Shown: positions 6,645 through 13,931, numbered from the stretch's first letter. The stretch: DNA of 13,985 nt from JBBQKP01 sp038326995 (GCA_038326995.1 JBBQKP010000076.1:1-13985); one strand, 5' to 3'. Numbers and translations are program-made. Notes: a model not told the origin generated them from the letters alone.

Positions 6645-6675
6645 AGTATAACATTCACCCCCCATGGTCAGTCAA
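6645..6675 (-). promoter_or_regulatory. Possible sigma-70 promoter of the pseudopilin gene
   Basis: On the minus strand TTGACT (6670-6675) and TATACT (6645-6650) are separated by 19 bp, slightly long but usable, about 78 nt before the start codon. A perfect TATAAT (6682-6687, minus) also occurs farther upstream but has no good -35. Confidence 0.45.
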
Positions 6676-6685
6676 GTGTAAATTA

Positions 6686-6699
6686 TAGAATTAATTCTA
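6686..6699. promoter_or_regulatory. 14-bp perfect palindrome upstream of the pseudopilin promoter
   Basis: TAGAATTAATTCTA lies just upstream of the proposed -35, in the divergent region between the pseudopilin and HD-domain genes. It shares GAATTAATT with the palindrome upstream of sthA. It is an operator candidate; chance is possible because it is AT-rich. Confidence 0.4.
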
Positions 6700-6818
6700 C
6701 TCGGCTCATTTGATCGATTTCTGCCCAAAATCTGGCGATTCGTCCGATAGCTTTATTTATCGACGTCGCCCTCAACCATTGCCCCACCCCGACACGCCCG
6801 AACGGGTCCGTTCAGCGG

Positions 6819-7412
6819 ATGTTCGATCGCATTATTCACTGGACGCTCGATCGCCTGGACTCCATTGATCACGAGAAACGCGTTGCCTATTGGGCGAATC
6901 AACTGTTTGAGCTCACCGTCGATCGGCACGGCCTGGATGAGAGCTATCGACCGATTCTCCAGATGGCGGCGATCGTGCACGACGTGGGCCGGGCTGAAGA
7001 GGATGAAGACCACCCAAAAATCGGCGCGAAGTGGATTCGCGATGACAGAGCGCTGGACTTGCCCAAGAATGTTCGGAACTGCCTGGCCTATCTGACGCGT
7101 CGACACCGCGGCGAGCGGCGACCTATTGAATCGGACAAATGGTTTCTTCCGACTGAAACCGCCGATCAACGTGCCTGGCCGGTCCTGCTGACACTGTTAC
7201 GCGCGGCGGACGCGATGGACTCACGCGGCCGAGGGCCGACCGCTCAGGCTGTCACCCGATCGGGCGACCACTTGCTGGTTCAATTTCAACATAATCCTCG
7301 AATTCACATTGCTTTGCATCGCTTCTCGGCGGCGGATAAATTGCAGGAGCTTTCCCAAGAGTTGCGTCTGTCAGTCCGAACCATCCTGCCGAATCATCGT
7401 CGGGTGGCCTAG
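6819..7412 (+). CDS. Stand-alone HD-domain protein resembling the Ppx/GppA C-terminal domain
   Basis: The 197-residue product is essentially one HD-type domain: H18, the HD pair H54-D55 in AAIVHDVGR, H65 in EDEDHPK, H96 in TRRHRG and D131 in LLRAADAMD. This pattern (HDVGR, then xRHRG, then LLRxADAMD) resembles the HD domain at the C-terminus of exopolyphosphatase/GppA proteins. Here it lacks the ASKHA ATPase-like domain. The metal-binding residues are present, so a phosphohydrolase on nucleotides or phospho-compounds is plausible; the substrate is unknown. No Shine-Dalgarno is visible before the ATG, although the frame is open further upstream without a start codon. The sigma-54-type activator gene follows after 177 bp with its own promoter. 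Confidence 0.75.
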   Translation: MFDRIIHWTLDRLDSIDHEKRVAYWANQLFELTVDRHGLDESYRPILQMAAIVHDVGRAEEDEDHPKIGAKWIRDDRALDLPKNVRNCLAYLTRRHRGERRPIESDKWFLPTETADQRAWPVLLTLLRAADAMDSRGRGPTAQAVTRSGDHLLVQFQHNPRIHIALHRFSAADKLQELSQELRLSVRTILPNHRRVA

Positions 7413-7432
7413 CTTGAGGCAGCCTGGGGCTA

Positions 7433-7461
7433 TTGACGTTTCGGAAATTCCGAACGATAAC
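7433..7461 (+). promoter_or_regulatory. Sigma-70-like promoter of the activator gene
   Basis: TTGACG (7433-7438) and GATAAC (7456-7461) are separated by exactly 17 bp, matching 9 of 12 consensus positions. A transcript would start near 7468 and have a leader of about 120 nt. A second possible promoter, TTGCGT (7496-7501) with CATAAT (7518-7523) at 16 bp, is weaker. Confidence 0.55.
7440..7454. promoter_or_regulatory. 15-bp palindrome inside the promoter spacer, operator candidate
   Basis: TTCGGAA-A-TTCCGAA is a perfect palindrome centred at 7447 and lies wholly between the -35 and -10 hexamers. Half-site copies recur downstream as AATTCCGA (7469-7476) and AATCCGA (7481-7487). A repressor bound here would block polymerase. 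Confidence 0.5.
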
Positions 7462-7589
7462 TTTTAAAAATTCCGAGTTTAATCCGATTTTGTTCTTGCG
7501 TTTTGGTTTCCTCTTGGCATAATCTGTTTTGTCGGAAGTGGTCCGCGAGGAGATGCGGATATCCGATTATTCAACTCAAGGCCAAGGCT

Positions 7590-8639
7590 ATGACAGCACT
7601 TCTTGAACAATCCAACGCCGCTCGCATCACTTCACCTGCCAGTTGCCCGATCGTCGGCGACTCAGCCGAGTTGACCAGCATTCGCGACATCGCCTCCACC
7701 ATCGCGGGCCGAAAGTGCACCGTTCTTGTTCTGGGTGAGACCGGCACGGGCAAGGAAATGCTCGCCCGTCACATTCACGACTCCAGCGACCGCGCCCTCC
7801 GCGCCTTTATCCCCGTTGATTGCTCTTCTCTTACTGAATCACTTTTCGAAAGCCAACTTTTCGGCCACGCACGCGGCGCCTTCACCGGCGCGATCCGCGA
7901 GAGTCTGGGCTTCATCCGCGCCGCAGACGGCGGGACGCTCTTCCTCGACGAGATCGGCGAACTTTCGCTCGCCTCACAAGCCAAACTCCTTCGCGTCATT
8001 CAAGAACGAGCCGTCGTTTCTGTCGGCGAGACCAAGGCACGATCGGTCGACGTTCGCATTCTCTGTGCGACGCACCGCGACCTCAATCAGATGGTGGCCG
8101 ACGGAACCTTTCGTCAGGATCTGTATTTTCGCCTGAACGTTGTCACTTTGAATCTGCCCCCGCTTCGCGAGCGTGCGGATGATGTGATTGCCTTGGCGAA
8201 TCATTTCCTGGCCCTTCAGAGCGAGATGTACAACGAGCCGGTTCGCGTACTTTCTTCCGCCGCACAGGCCGCGCTGCTTTCGCACGATTGGCCCGGCAAC
8301 GTTCGCGAACTGGCGAACGCGATTGAAAGTGCATACGTCCTATCGGGCGGCACGACGATTGAAGTGTCTGACCTTCCCGATCGCGTTCGCGGCAATGCTT
8401 CTGCGAGTATTCAGATGAGTCGGGCCGTGTCTCGCCCCGCAATGCCCGCGATTTCCAACGTCGAAGCCTTCGCAGCTTCAGGCGACGCCGATCTCGATCT
8501 GGACGCGGTCGAGCGTCGCACGATCGCCGAGGCCCTTCGCCGTTCGAAAAACAACAAGTCCGCCGCCTGCAGATTGCTCGGCATCAACATCCAGCGTCTC
8601 AACCGTAAGATCGAAAAGCTCGGCGTGGCGCTGGCCTGA
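7590..8639 (+). CDS. Sigma-54-interacting transcriptional activator without a sensor domain (bEBP, PspF-like layout)
   Basis: This AAA+ enhancer-binding protein would remodel RNA polymerase carrying sigma-54. The 349 residues show Walker A GETGTGKE (49-56), the sigma-54-contacting GAFTGA loop (96-101), Walker B GGTLFLDE (114-121), arginine fingers in FRQDLYFRL (R165 and R171) and sensor II GNVRE (236-240). A Fis-type helix-turn-helix follows at about 300-345 (RRTIAEALRRSKNNKSAACR). Only about 20 residues precede the AAA+ domain, so there is no receiver, GAF, PAS or FHA input domain. Control must come from expression level or a partner protein. I chose the ATG at 7590; the open frame extends back to a TTG at 7503 that lacks support. 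AAGG sits only 2 nt upstream, a poor ribosome binding site. No pspA-like neighbour is present. Confidence 0.9.
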   Translation: MTALLEQSNAARITSPASCPIVGDSAELTSIRDIASTIAGRKCTVLVLGETGTGKEMLARHIHDSSDRALRAFIPVDCSSLTESLFESQLFGHARGAFTGAIRESLGFIRAADGGTLFLDEIGELSLASQAKLLRVIQERAVVSVGETKARSVDVRILCATHRDLNQMVADGTFRQDLYFRLNVVTLNLPPLRERADDVIALANHFLALQSEMYNEPVRVLSSAAQAALLSHDWPGNVRELANAIESAYVLSGGTTIEVSDLPDRVRGNASASIQMSRAVSRPAMPAISNVEAFAASGDADLDLDAVERRTIAEALRRSKNNKSAACRLLGINIQRLNRKIEKLGVALA

Positions 8640-8752
8640 TGTTTTGCGACTATCTTTTGATGCCGTTGACCGCTTGTATTCACGCGAGGCTTGAGCAATT
8701 TCCATCAGCCATCGCGTCTCAAAGCCCGTGCCTGATTTTACATGTCGAAGCA

Positions 8753-8772
8753 GAACCGGCCGCGAGCGGTTC
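8753..8772. repeat. Short hairpin downstream of the activator gene
   Basis: GAACCG (8753-8758) pairs with CGGTTC (8767-8772) around an 8-nt GC-rich loop. No T-tract follows, so it is a weak terminator candidate at best, about 110 nt after the stop codon. Confidence 0.35.
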
Positions 8773-8794
8773 GGCTTAATTCAACATTGACGAC

Positions 8795-8846
8795 TTTGCC
8801 TGATACATTCGCCTGATGCCTTCGCCTGATGCCTTTGCCTGACGCG
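8795..8846. repeat. Four 13-bp tandem repeats upstream of the aldo/keto reductase
   Basis: Units at 8795-8807, 8808-8820, 8821-8833 and 8834-8846 follow TTYGCCTGATGCC. The middle two are identical and the outer two are diverged. The array ends 68 bp before the aldo/keto reductase start. The remaining intergenic sequence (8640-8914) shows no other gene. Confidence 0.85.
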
Positions 8847-8914
8847 ATTGCAAGCCTTTTTTTGCCGGTGAATCCCCTCTTGTTTTTCTCCGTCTGTTTC
8901 GAATAACGTCTGCC

Positions 8915-9934
8915 ATGCAATACACCACACTCGGCCGAACAGGATGCAAGGTTTCACGTCTTTGTCTTGGCACGATGAACTTCGGCCCGCAGACGACCGA
9001 GGCCGACAGCTTTGCGATCATGGACAAAGCGCTCGAATTCGGCGTGAACTTTTTCGACACCGCCGACGTATACGGCTGGAAAAAAGGGGAGGGCGTGACC
9101 GAGCAGATCATCGGCCGATGGTTCGCACAAGGCGGCCAGCGTCGTGAGAAGACGATCATCGCGACGAAGGTTTACGCGGGGATGAGTCACGACGACACCG
9201 ACAAAACGATGATGGCCGGCCTCTCGGCGGTGAAGATCCGCCGCGCCTGCGACGACTCGCTTCGCCGACTAAAAACCGACTACATCGACCTGTATCAGAT
9301 GCACCACATCGCACGCGACATGCCTTGGGACGAGTGCTGGCAGGCGTTCGAAGTCTTGGTTCAGCAGGGCAAAATTCTCTATGCCGGAAGCAGCAACTTC
9401 GCGGGCTGGCACATCGCCGCCGCTTCTGAGACCGCACGCGCCCGAAACTTCCTCGGACTGGTGTCAGAGCAGAGCAAGTACTCGCTTCTAAGCCGGTCGA
9501 TCGAGCTCGAAGTGATGCCGGCCTGCGAAAAATACGGCGTGGGCGTTATCCCCTGGAGCCCGCTCGAAGGCGGCCTGCTGGGCGGCGTGCTGGAAAAAAT
9601 CACCACGGGCAGGCGTGCGACCGAGGAGATGCAGAAGCGCATCAAAAACGACCGCCCGCGACTTCAGGCGTGGGAGGATTTTTGCCGCTCGATCAACGAA
9701 CAGCCGGCCGATGTCGCACTCGCATGGATGCTGCATCACCCCGCCGTCACCGCGCCGATCATCGGCCCGCGCACGCTCGAGCAGCTCCAAGGCTCGCTCC
9801 GCGCCACCGAAATTAAGCTCGACGAGACTCAGCTCAAAACGATTGACAAACTCTTCCCAGGCCCCAAGGGAAAAACAGACGACGGCGTGGCCGACTGGAA
9901 AATGCAGCAAGCGCCCGAAGCCTACGCGTGGTAG
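8915..9934 (+). CDS. Aldo/keto reductase
   Basis: This NADPH-dependent oxidoreductase has a (beta/alpha)8 barrel and would reduce aldehydes or ketones in the cytoplasm. The 339-residue product carries the full catalytic tetrad: D48 (FFDTAD), Y53 (DVYGW), K85 (IATKV) and H120 (LYQMHH). Cofactor-binding segments appear late: SEQSKYSLLSR, VIPWSPLEGGLLGG, and IIGPRTLEQLQGSL before the C-terminus. It belongs with the larger bacterial AKRs that start YTTLGRTGCKVSRLCLGTMNFG. The natural substrate cannot be told. Start at ATG 8915 fits the family N-terminus. No Shine-Dalgarno is visible; TAACGT ends 5 nt before the ATG. It is followed after 116 bp by fumarase with no clear terminator between them. 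Confidence 0.92.
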   Translation: MQYTTLGRTGCKVSRLCLGTMNFGPQTTEADSFAIMDKALEFGVNFFDTADVYGWKKGEGVTEQIIGRWFAQGGQRREKTIIATKVYAGMSHDDTDKTMMAGLSAVKIRRACDDSLRRLKTDYIDLYQMHHIARDMPWDECWQAFEVLVQQGKILYAGSSNFAGWHIAAASETARARNFLGLVSEQSKYSLLSRSIELEVMPACEKYGVGVIPWSPLEGGLLGGVLEKITTGRRATEEMQKRIKNDRPRLQAWEDFCRSINEQPADVALAWMLHHPAVTAPIIGPRTLEQLQGSLRATEIKLDETQLKTIDKLFPGPKGKTDDGVADWKMQQAPEAYAW

Positions 9935-10035
9935 GTGCAGAGTACACTCGCCGAAATCCTGAATCGACCTAAAGAGCCATCGAGAATCTGTTCATTCGCA
10001 CGATCTACACTCTCCACTTGCTTCTCGCATGCGGT

Positions 10036-10041
10036 TAGAAT
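10036..10041 (+). promoter_or_regulatory. Possible -10 element (TAGAAT) close to the fumarase start
   Basis: TAGAAT lies in CGGTTAGAATCG and ends 9 nt before the fumarase ATG. No Shine-Dalgarno precedes the ATG. The same CGGTTAGAnTCG context precedes the M20 gene on the other strand (13926-13931), suggesting shared, leaderless-type start signals. Confidence 0.4.
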
Positions 10042-10050
10042 CGACTCATC

Positions 10051-11658
10051 ATGAGCGATGAATTTAATTACGAGGTCGATCTCCAACTCGCGCCCGACAA
10101 GACCACGTACCGCAAGCTCGATCTCGGTGGAGTCACAACCATCGAAGCGGCCGGTCGAACGTTTTTAAAAATCGAACCCGAAACGCTTCGCCAACTCGCC
10201 AGGCAGGCGATCGTCGATATCAGCTTTTACCTTCGCCCGGCCCATCTGCAGAGTCTGGCAAGAGCGCTGCAAGACCCCGAGGCCAGTGATAACGACCGGT
10301 TCGTCATCTACACGCACTTGCAGAACGCCGTCGTCTCGGCGGCCGGGAAATTGCCGGGCTGTCAGGACACCGGCACGGCGATTGTAATGGGCAAGAAGGG
10401 CCAAAACGTGCTGACCGATACCAACGACTCGATCGCGCTTTCGCACGGCATTTTCGACACCTATCAGGAGCGGAATCTTCGCTACTCGCAGCTCGCCCCG
10501 CTCGAAATGTTCAAAGAGAAAAACACCGGCACGAATCTGCCCGCACAAATCGATATTAGCGCCGTCGAGGGTTACGAATATCACCTGATGTTCATGGCCA
10601 AGGGCGGCGGCAGCGCGAACAAGATGTTCTTCTATCAGGCGACGCCCGCCGTGCTCAACGAAAATGATTTGCTGCAATTCGTCAGGACGAAACTGAAGGA
10701 AATCGGAACCAGCGCGTGCCCGCCCTATCACCTGGCGGTCGTGGTCGGCGGGACAAGTGCCGAGGCGACGATGAAAACCCTGAAGCTCGCCACCGCACAC
10801 GCACTTGACGGCCTGCCCGAAACCGGCAGCCCGGGCGGGCGTGCGTTTCGAGATACGAATTGGGAAGCGAAAATTCTCGCTGTCGCACAGGAGTCTCGCA
10901 TCGGTGCACAGTTCGGCGGAAAGTATTTCGCGCACGATGTTCGCGTGGTGAGATTGCCAAGACACGCCGCTTCAATGCCCATCGGCATCGGCGTTTCTTG
11001 CAGCGCGGATCGGCAGATCAAGGCCAAGATCACCCGCGAAGGCGTTTTTCTGGAACAGCTTGAATTTCATCCCGAAAAGTATCTGCCCAAAGATCAGCCC
11101 GCGCTCGCCCCGCCGGTGAAGGTCAATCTCGATCAGGGAATGGATGCCGTCCGTGCGATCCTCACGAAGTTCCCGGTGAAGACGCGGCTCGAGCTGACCG
11201 GCACGCTGATCGTCGCGCGAGATGCGGCACACGCGCGCCTGAGAGACCTCCTGGCCGCGGGTAAGCAAATGCCGCAGTATTTCAAGGACCACCCGATCTA
11301 CTACGCGGGCCCGGCCAAGACGCCGCTGGGCATGGCGTCGGGCAGCTTCGGCCCGACGACGGCAGGCCGAATGGATTCGTTCGTCGATTCGTTTCAGTCA
11401 ATGGGCGGCAGCCTCGTGATGCTCGCCAAAGGTAACCGCAGCAAGGCCGTCACCGACGCGTGCAAAAAGCACGGCGGTTTTTACCTCGGCTCGATCGGCG
11501 GCCCCGCGGCAATCCTCGCACAGTCGAACATCACCAGCGTTTCACTCGTCGATTTCGAAGATTTGGGCATGGAAGCGATTCGCAAGATCACCGTCGTTGA
11601 CATGCCCGCTTTTATCGTCGTCGATGACAAGGGCAACGACTTCTTCGAGCAGGTCTAG
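10051..11658 (+). CDS. fumA: Fumarate hydratase, class I (iron-sulfur)
   Basis: This TCA-cycle enzyme interconverts fumarate and malate using an oxygen-sensitive [4Fe-4S] cluster. The 535-residue single chain joins both domains that are separate subunits in some species. Cluster ligands are C104 (LPGCQDTGT), C223 (GTSACPPYH) and C317 (GIGVSCSADR), one residue off the E. coli FumA positions as I recall them. The C-terminal domain carries PTTAGRMDSF and the region KGNRSKAVTDACKKHGGFY followed by LGSIGGPAA. Length is near the usual 540-550. The start MSDEFNYEVD is chosen from the ATG at 10051. It has the same orientation as the aldo/keto reductase and converges on the LOG gene, with a large inverted repeat between them. 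Confidence 0.93.
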   Translation: MSDEFNYEVDLQLAPDKTTYRKLDLGGVTTIEAAGRTFLKIEPETLRQLARQAIVDISFYLRPAHLQSLARALQDPEASDNDRFVIYTHLQNAVVSAAGKLPGCQDTGTAIVMGKKGQNVLTDTNDSIALSHGIFDTYQERNLRYSQLAPLEMFKEKNTGTNLPAQIDISAVEGYEYHLMFMAKGGGSANKMFFYQATPAVLNENDLLQFVRTKLKEIGTSACPPYHLAVVVGGTSAEATMKTLKLATAHALDGLPETGSPGGRAFRDTNWEAKILAVAQESRIGAQFGGKYFAHDVRVVRLPRHAASMPIGIGVSCSADRQIKAKITREGVFLEQLEFHPEKYLPKDQPALAPPVKVNLDQGMDAVRAILTKFPVKTRLELTGTLIVARDAAHARLRDLLAAGKQMPQYFKDHPIYYAGPAKTPLGMASGSFGPTTAGRMDSFVDSFQSMGGSLVMLAKGNRSKAVTDACKKHGGFYLGSIGGPAAILAQSNITSVSLVDFEDLGMEAIRKITVVDMPAFIVVDDKGNDFFEQV

Positions 11659-11683
11659 ATCTACGAAGAGGGATCGCGCTCGT

Positions 11684-11710
11684 GTTCATGAACCGGCTTG
11701 GTTCAACCAA
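11684..11710. repeat. Two small palindromes after fumarase
   Basis: GTTCATGAAC (11684-11693) and TTGGTT-C-AACCAA (11698-11710) lie back to back 25-52 nt after the fumarase stop, upstream of the larger inverted repeat. They may be part of the same folded 3' end. No T-tract follows. Confidence 0.4.
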
Positions 11711-11734
11711 CTTTTGGTGCAACTCTTCTCCCGG

Positions 11735-11805
11735 CGTAGCCGCGAGCTTGCTGGCGCTTTGTCGGCCCGCCTTGCACATCAAGCGCCAGCAAGCTGGCGG
11801 CTACG
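11735..11805. repeat. 71-bp inverted repeat between convergent genes (REP/MITE-like)
   Basis: Arms of 25 nt (11735-11759 and 11781-11805), beginning CGTAGCCGC and ending GCGGCTACG, are complementary at 24 of 25 positions around a 21-nt loop. A further G-C pair extends the outer end. No coding potential is seen. I recall similar GCCAGCAAGCTGGCGGCTACG-type sequences in planctomycete genomes, so it is probably a dispersed palindromic element; copy number cannot be checked here. It sits between the fumarase and LOG genes, where it could act as a two-way terminator. Confidence 0.75.
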
Positions 11806-11880
11806 CTGGACCTGACGCGACTCAGTAAAAGGAAGCGCAGATGCGAACTCAGATCCTGAACTCTTCATCGCCTCCGCCCT

Positions 11881-12561
11881 TCAATCCGTGCCCGCTTCCC
11901 ATGCAGGTTCGGGCTGGCCCCACCAGGGCTTTTCGATTCCTTCTAAAACCCATTGCACGGTTTCATCGACCGAATCGGTGACTCGAAAAATGTCCGTATC
12001 GCCGTTGGAAATGTAGAGGGGCTCCAGGTGTTTCCTCATCCACTTGATCAAATCGCCCCAGTAGTCGGACCCGAACAAAACGATCGGCAGCGGGTCGATT
12101 TTTCGCGTCTGAATGAGCGTGATGGTTTCGAAAAATTCGTCGGCCGTTCCGAAGCCGCCCGGGAAGCAAACCACCGCATTCGTGTACTTCAGAAACATGA
12201 CTTTTCGCACGTAAAAATACCGGAAGTCGATCGGGATGGATTGATATGGATTGGGCTTTTGCTCGTGCGGGAGCCGAATATTCAGGCCGATCGATGTGCC
12301 CTTGGCCTCGTACGCACCTTTGTTGCCCGCCTCCATAATACCCGGGCCGCCGCCGGTGATGACGGCATAATCAAGTTCAACAAATCGCTTCGCCAAATCT
12401 TCGGCCGCGACGTAAAGCGGATCGGTCGGCTTCGTCCGCGCCGAGCCGAATATCGACACAGCCCGCTTAACTTTTCCCAGGGTCTCAAACCCGTCAACAA
12501 ACTCACTCATGATTCGAAAAATGCGCCATGATTCAGACCCGGCCGGTTCGTGCTTGAGCAT
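11881..12561 (-). CDS. LOG-family Rossmann-fold protein (TIGR00730 type)
   Basis: LOG-family proteins cleave the N-glycosidic bond of nucleoside 5'-monophosphates; plant LOG activates cytokinins, while many bacterial members act as nucleotide phosphoribohydrolases. The 226-residue product has the two diagnostic motifs: GGGPGIMEA (70-78) and PGGFGTADEFFE (from 134) with catalytic E142, plus R119 in the FYVRK segment. The N-terminal SWRIFRIMSEFVDGFETL helix is typical of the longer bacterial subgroup. The start at 12561 is supported by AAGGA 7 nt upstream. The open frame continues to 12729 but those extra residues look non-conserved. It lies 139 bp downstream of the M20 amidohydrolase on the same strand, so co-transcription is possible. 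Actual substrate unknown. Confidence 0.88.
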   Translation of the reverse strand: MLKHEPAGSESWRIFRIMSEFVDGFETLGKVKRAVSIFGSARTKPTDPLYVAAEDLAKRFVELDYAVITGGGPGIMEAGNKGAYEAKGTSIGLNIRLPHEQKPNPYQSIPIDFRYFYVRKVMFLKYTNAVVCFPGGFGTADEFFETITLIQTRKIDPLPIVLFGSDYWGDLIKWMRKHLEPLYISNGDTDIFRVTDSVDETVQWVLEGIEKPWWGQPEPAWEAGTD

Positions 12562-12568
12562 GAGACAA

Positions 12569-12573
12569 TCCTT
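12569..12573 (-). promoter_or_regulatory. Ribosome binding site of the LOG-family gene
   Basis: AAGGA on the minus strand lies 7 nt before the ATG at 12561 and decides this start over the longer frame to 12729. Confidence 0.6.
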
Positions 12574-12700
12574 CACGCGAGAGAGTTGATGGATCGCGAG
12601 CCACTTCGACACGCAAAGCGCGCCATTGTGACACGCGAGGCGAGATTGTGCTTGTTCAGAAGACGAATGTCGAGCGGCAAAGGGTAATATTGGTTCGCAT

Positions 12701-13918
12701 TCAAGAACGAACAGTCGATATGAAATCACCCGACTCCATCACCAGCCTCACCATCATCCGCATCGCCGGTTCGAGCGCTTCATCACTGAAATCAAAACGA
12801 TCGCTGTGCAAAGGCGGATAGCCCGTCGCCCCCTTCGGCATGACGCCCATGAAGAAGAACGCGCCCGGAACTTTTTCGGTGTAGAACGCGAAATCTTCCC
12901 CGCCCATCACGGGCCTCGCCGCCGGGTAATAATTCGCCTCGCCCAGCACTTGTTTGCTGATTCGCGCGACAAAATCCGCGCACGTTGGATCGTTGATCGT
13001 CGGCGGATATCCGTCTGAGAACTGAACCTCGGCCGTGCACGCGCCGGCCTGCGCGATACACCGACACCGCCGCTCCAGAGCCTCTCGCGCCTTCACACGA
13101 ACGTCGGGCGCGAGCGTGCGAATCGTGCCCTCGATCGTCGCGGTATCTGGAATCACGTTGGTCGCGGTGCCCGCGTGGAACTTGCCGACCGTGATCAGTC
13201 CGGGCTCCGTCGGATCGAGTTCGCGACTGACAAACTGCTGCAGATTCACTACCGCCTCGGCCGCGGTGATGATCGGGTCGGCGCCCAGATGCGGAAACGC
13301 CCCGTGACATCCGATCCCTCGGAAAACCACCTTGAACGTGTCCGTCGCCGCCAGAAGCGGGCCGCCACGCGTCGATGCCACGCCCACCGGCAAACCGGGC
13401 CAACCGTGCATGCCAAAAATCATCCGCACCTTCGGCCCGAACCTGTTCCCCGCACTGCCGTCCAATACGCCTGCCTGCACCAGTCGGTTCGCGCCGCCGC
13501 CCCCCTCCTCGGCGGGTTGGAAAATCAGCTTCACACACACCGGCAGCTCATCGACCATCTGCGAAAGCACCTTGGCAACACCCAGCAAATTCGCGGTATG
13601 GCCGTCGTGGCCGCACGCGTGCATATTCCCCTCGTGCGTGCTGGCGTACGCGAGCCCCGTCGATTCCAGGATCGGCAGCGCATCGATATCAGCGCGCAGC
13701 GCAACGCACGGCTTGCTCGCATCGCCAATTATCGCGATCGTCGCCGTCGGCGCGTTCGGGACGTCCTTCAGATACTTAACGCCAAGCTCGTCCAGCTTCT
13801 GCCGAATCAGCTCGGCCGTCTTGAATTCTTCGTACGCGATCTCCGGAATACGGTGCAGCGAGTGCCGAGTAGCGACCGCAAACTCAAGCGATTCTGAGAT
13901 GAGACGATCAGGAGACAT
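12701..13918 (-). CDS. M20-family amidohydrolase (hippurate/N-acyl-amino-acid hydrolase type)
   Basis: This metal-dependent hydrolase would remove an acyl group from N-acyl amino acids or similar amides. The 405-residue product shows the dinuclear metal site: C102 and H104 (ACGHDGHT), E137-E138 (QPAEEGGGG), H171 (FGMHGWPGLPVG) and H371 (PPLHSDRFDF). The lid/dimerisation domain lies between (SRELDPTEPG, HAGTATNVIPDTA, IEGTIRT), and GGEDFA is at 339-344. All catalytic residues are intact and the length is normal for the hippuricase/IAA-amino-acid hydrolase group. I chose ATG 13918 (MSPDRLISESLEFAV); the frame runs to 13984 but the extra 22 residues look unrelated. No signal peptide, so it is cytoplasmic. 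No Shine-Dalgarno; TAGATT ends 7 nt before the start. The exact substrate is uncertain. Confidence 0.9.
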   Translation of the reverse strand: MSPDRLISESLEFAVATRHSLHRIPEIAYEEFKTAELIRQKLDELGVKYLKDVPNAPTATIAIIGDASKPCVALRADIDALPILESTGLAYASTHEGNMHACGHDGHTANLLGVAKVLSQMVDELPVCVKLIFQPAEEGGGGANRLVQAGVLDGSAGNRFGPKVRMIFGMHGWPGLPVGVASTRGGPLLAATDTFKVVFRGIGCHGAFPHLGADPIITAAEAVVNLQQFVSRELDPTEPGLITVGKFHAGTATNVIPDTATIEGTIRTLAPDVRVKAREALERRCRCIAQAGACTAEVQFSDGYPPTINDPTCADFVARISKQVLGEANYYPAARPVMGGEDFAFYTEKVPGAFFFMGVMPKGATGYPPLHSDRFDFSDEALEPAMRMMVRLVMESGDFISTVRS

Positions 13919-13925
13919 GCCGACG

Positions 13926-13931
13926 AATCTA
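13926..13931 (-). promoter_or_regulatory. Possible -10 element (TAGATT) for a leaderless M20 mRNA
   Basis: On the minus strand TAGATT, in CGGTTAGATTCG, ends exactly 7 nt before the ATG at 13918. TTCCGA at 17 bp upstream is a weak -35. Transcription would start at or next to the AUG. Confidence 0.4.

Noticed and set aside
7514..7530. TTGGCATAATCTGTTTT as a sigma-54 promoter for the activator
   Set aside because: The GC at the -12 position is missing; the site fits a weak sigma-70 -10 better.
7553..7606. 17-codon leader open frame (ATG after GAGGAG) overlapping the activator start
   Set aside because: AGGAG abuts the ATG with no spacing, and the peptide shows no regulatory codon run. Could be a translational control element but support is thin.
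10256..10271. Sigma-54-like promoter TGGCAAGAGCGCTGCA
   Set aside because: It fits GG-N10-GC but lies inside the fumarase coding sequence, where it is most likely chance. No such site was found before any gene here.
11953..12531. Long plus-strand open frame opposite the LOG gene
   Set aside because: It is an antisense shadow of a gene with clear family motifs. The same holds for the long open frames opposite sthA, M20, clpC and fumarase.
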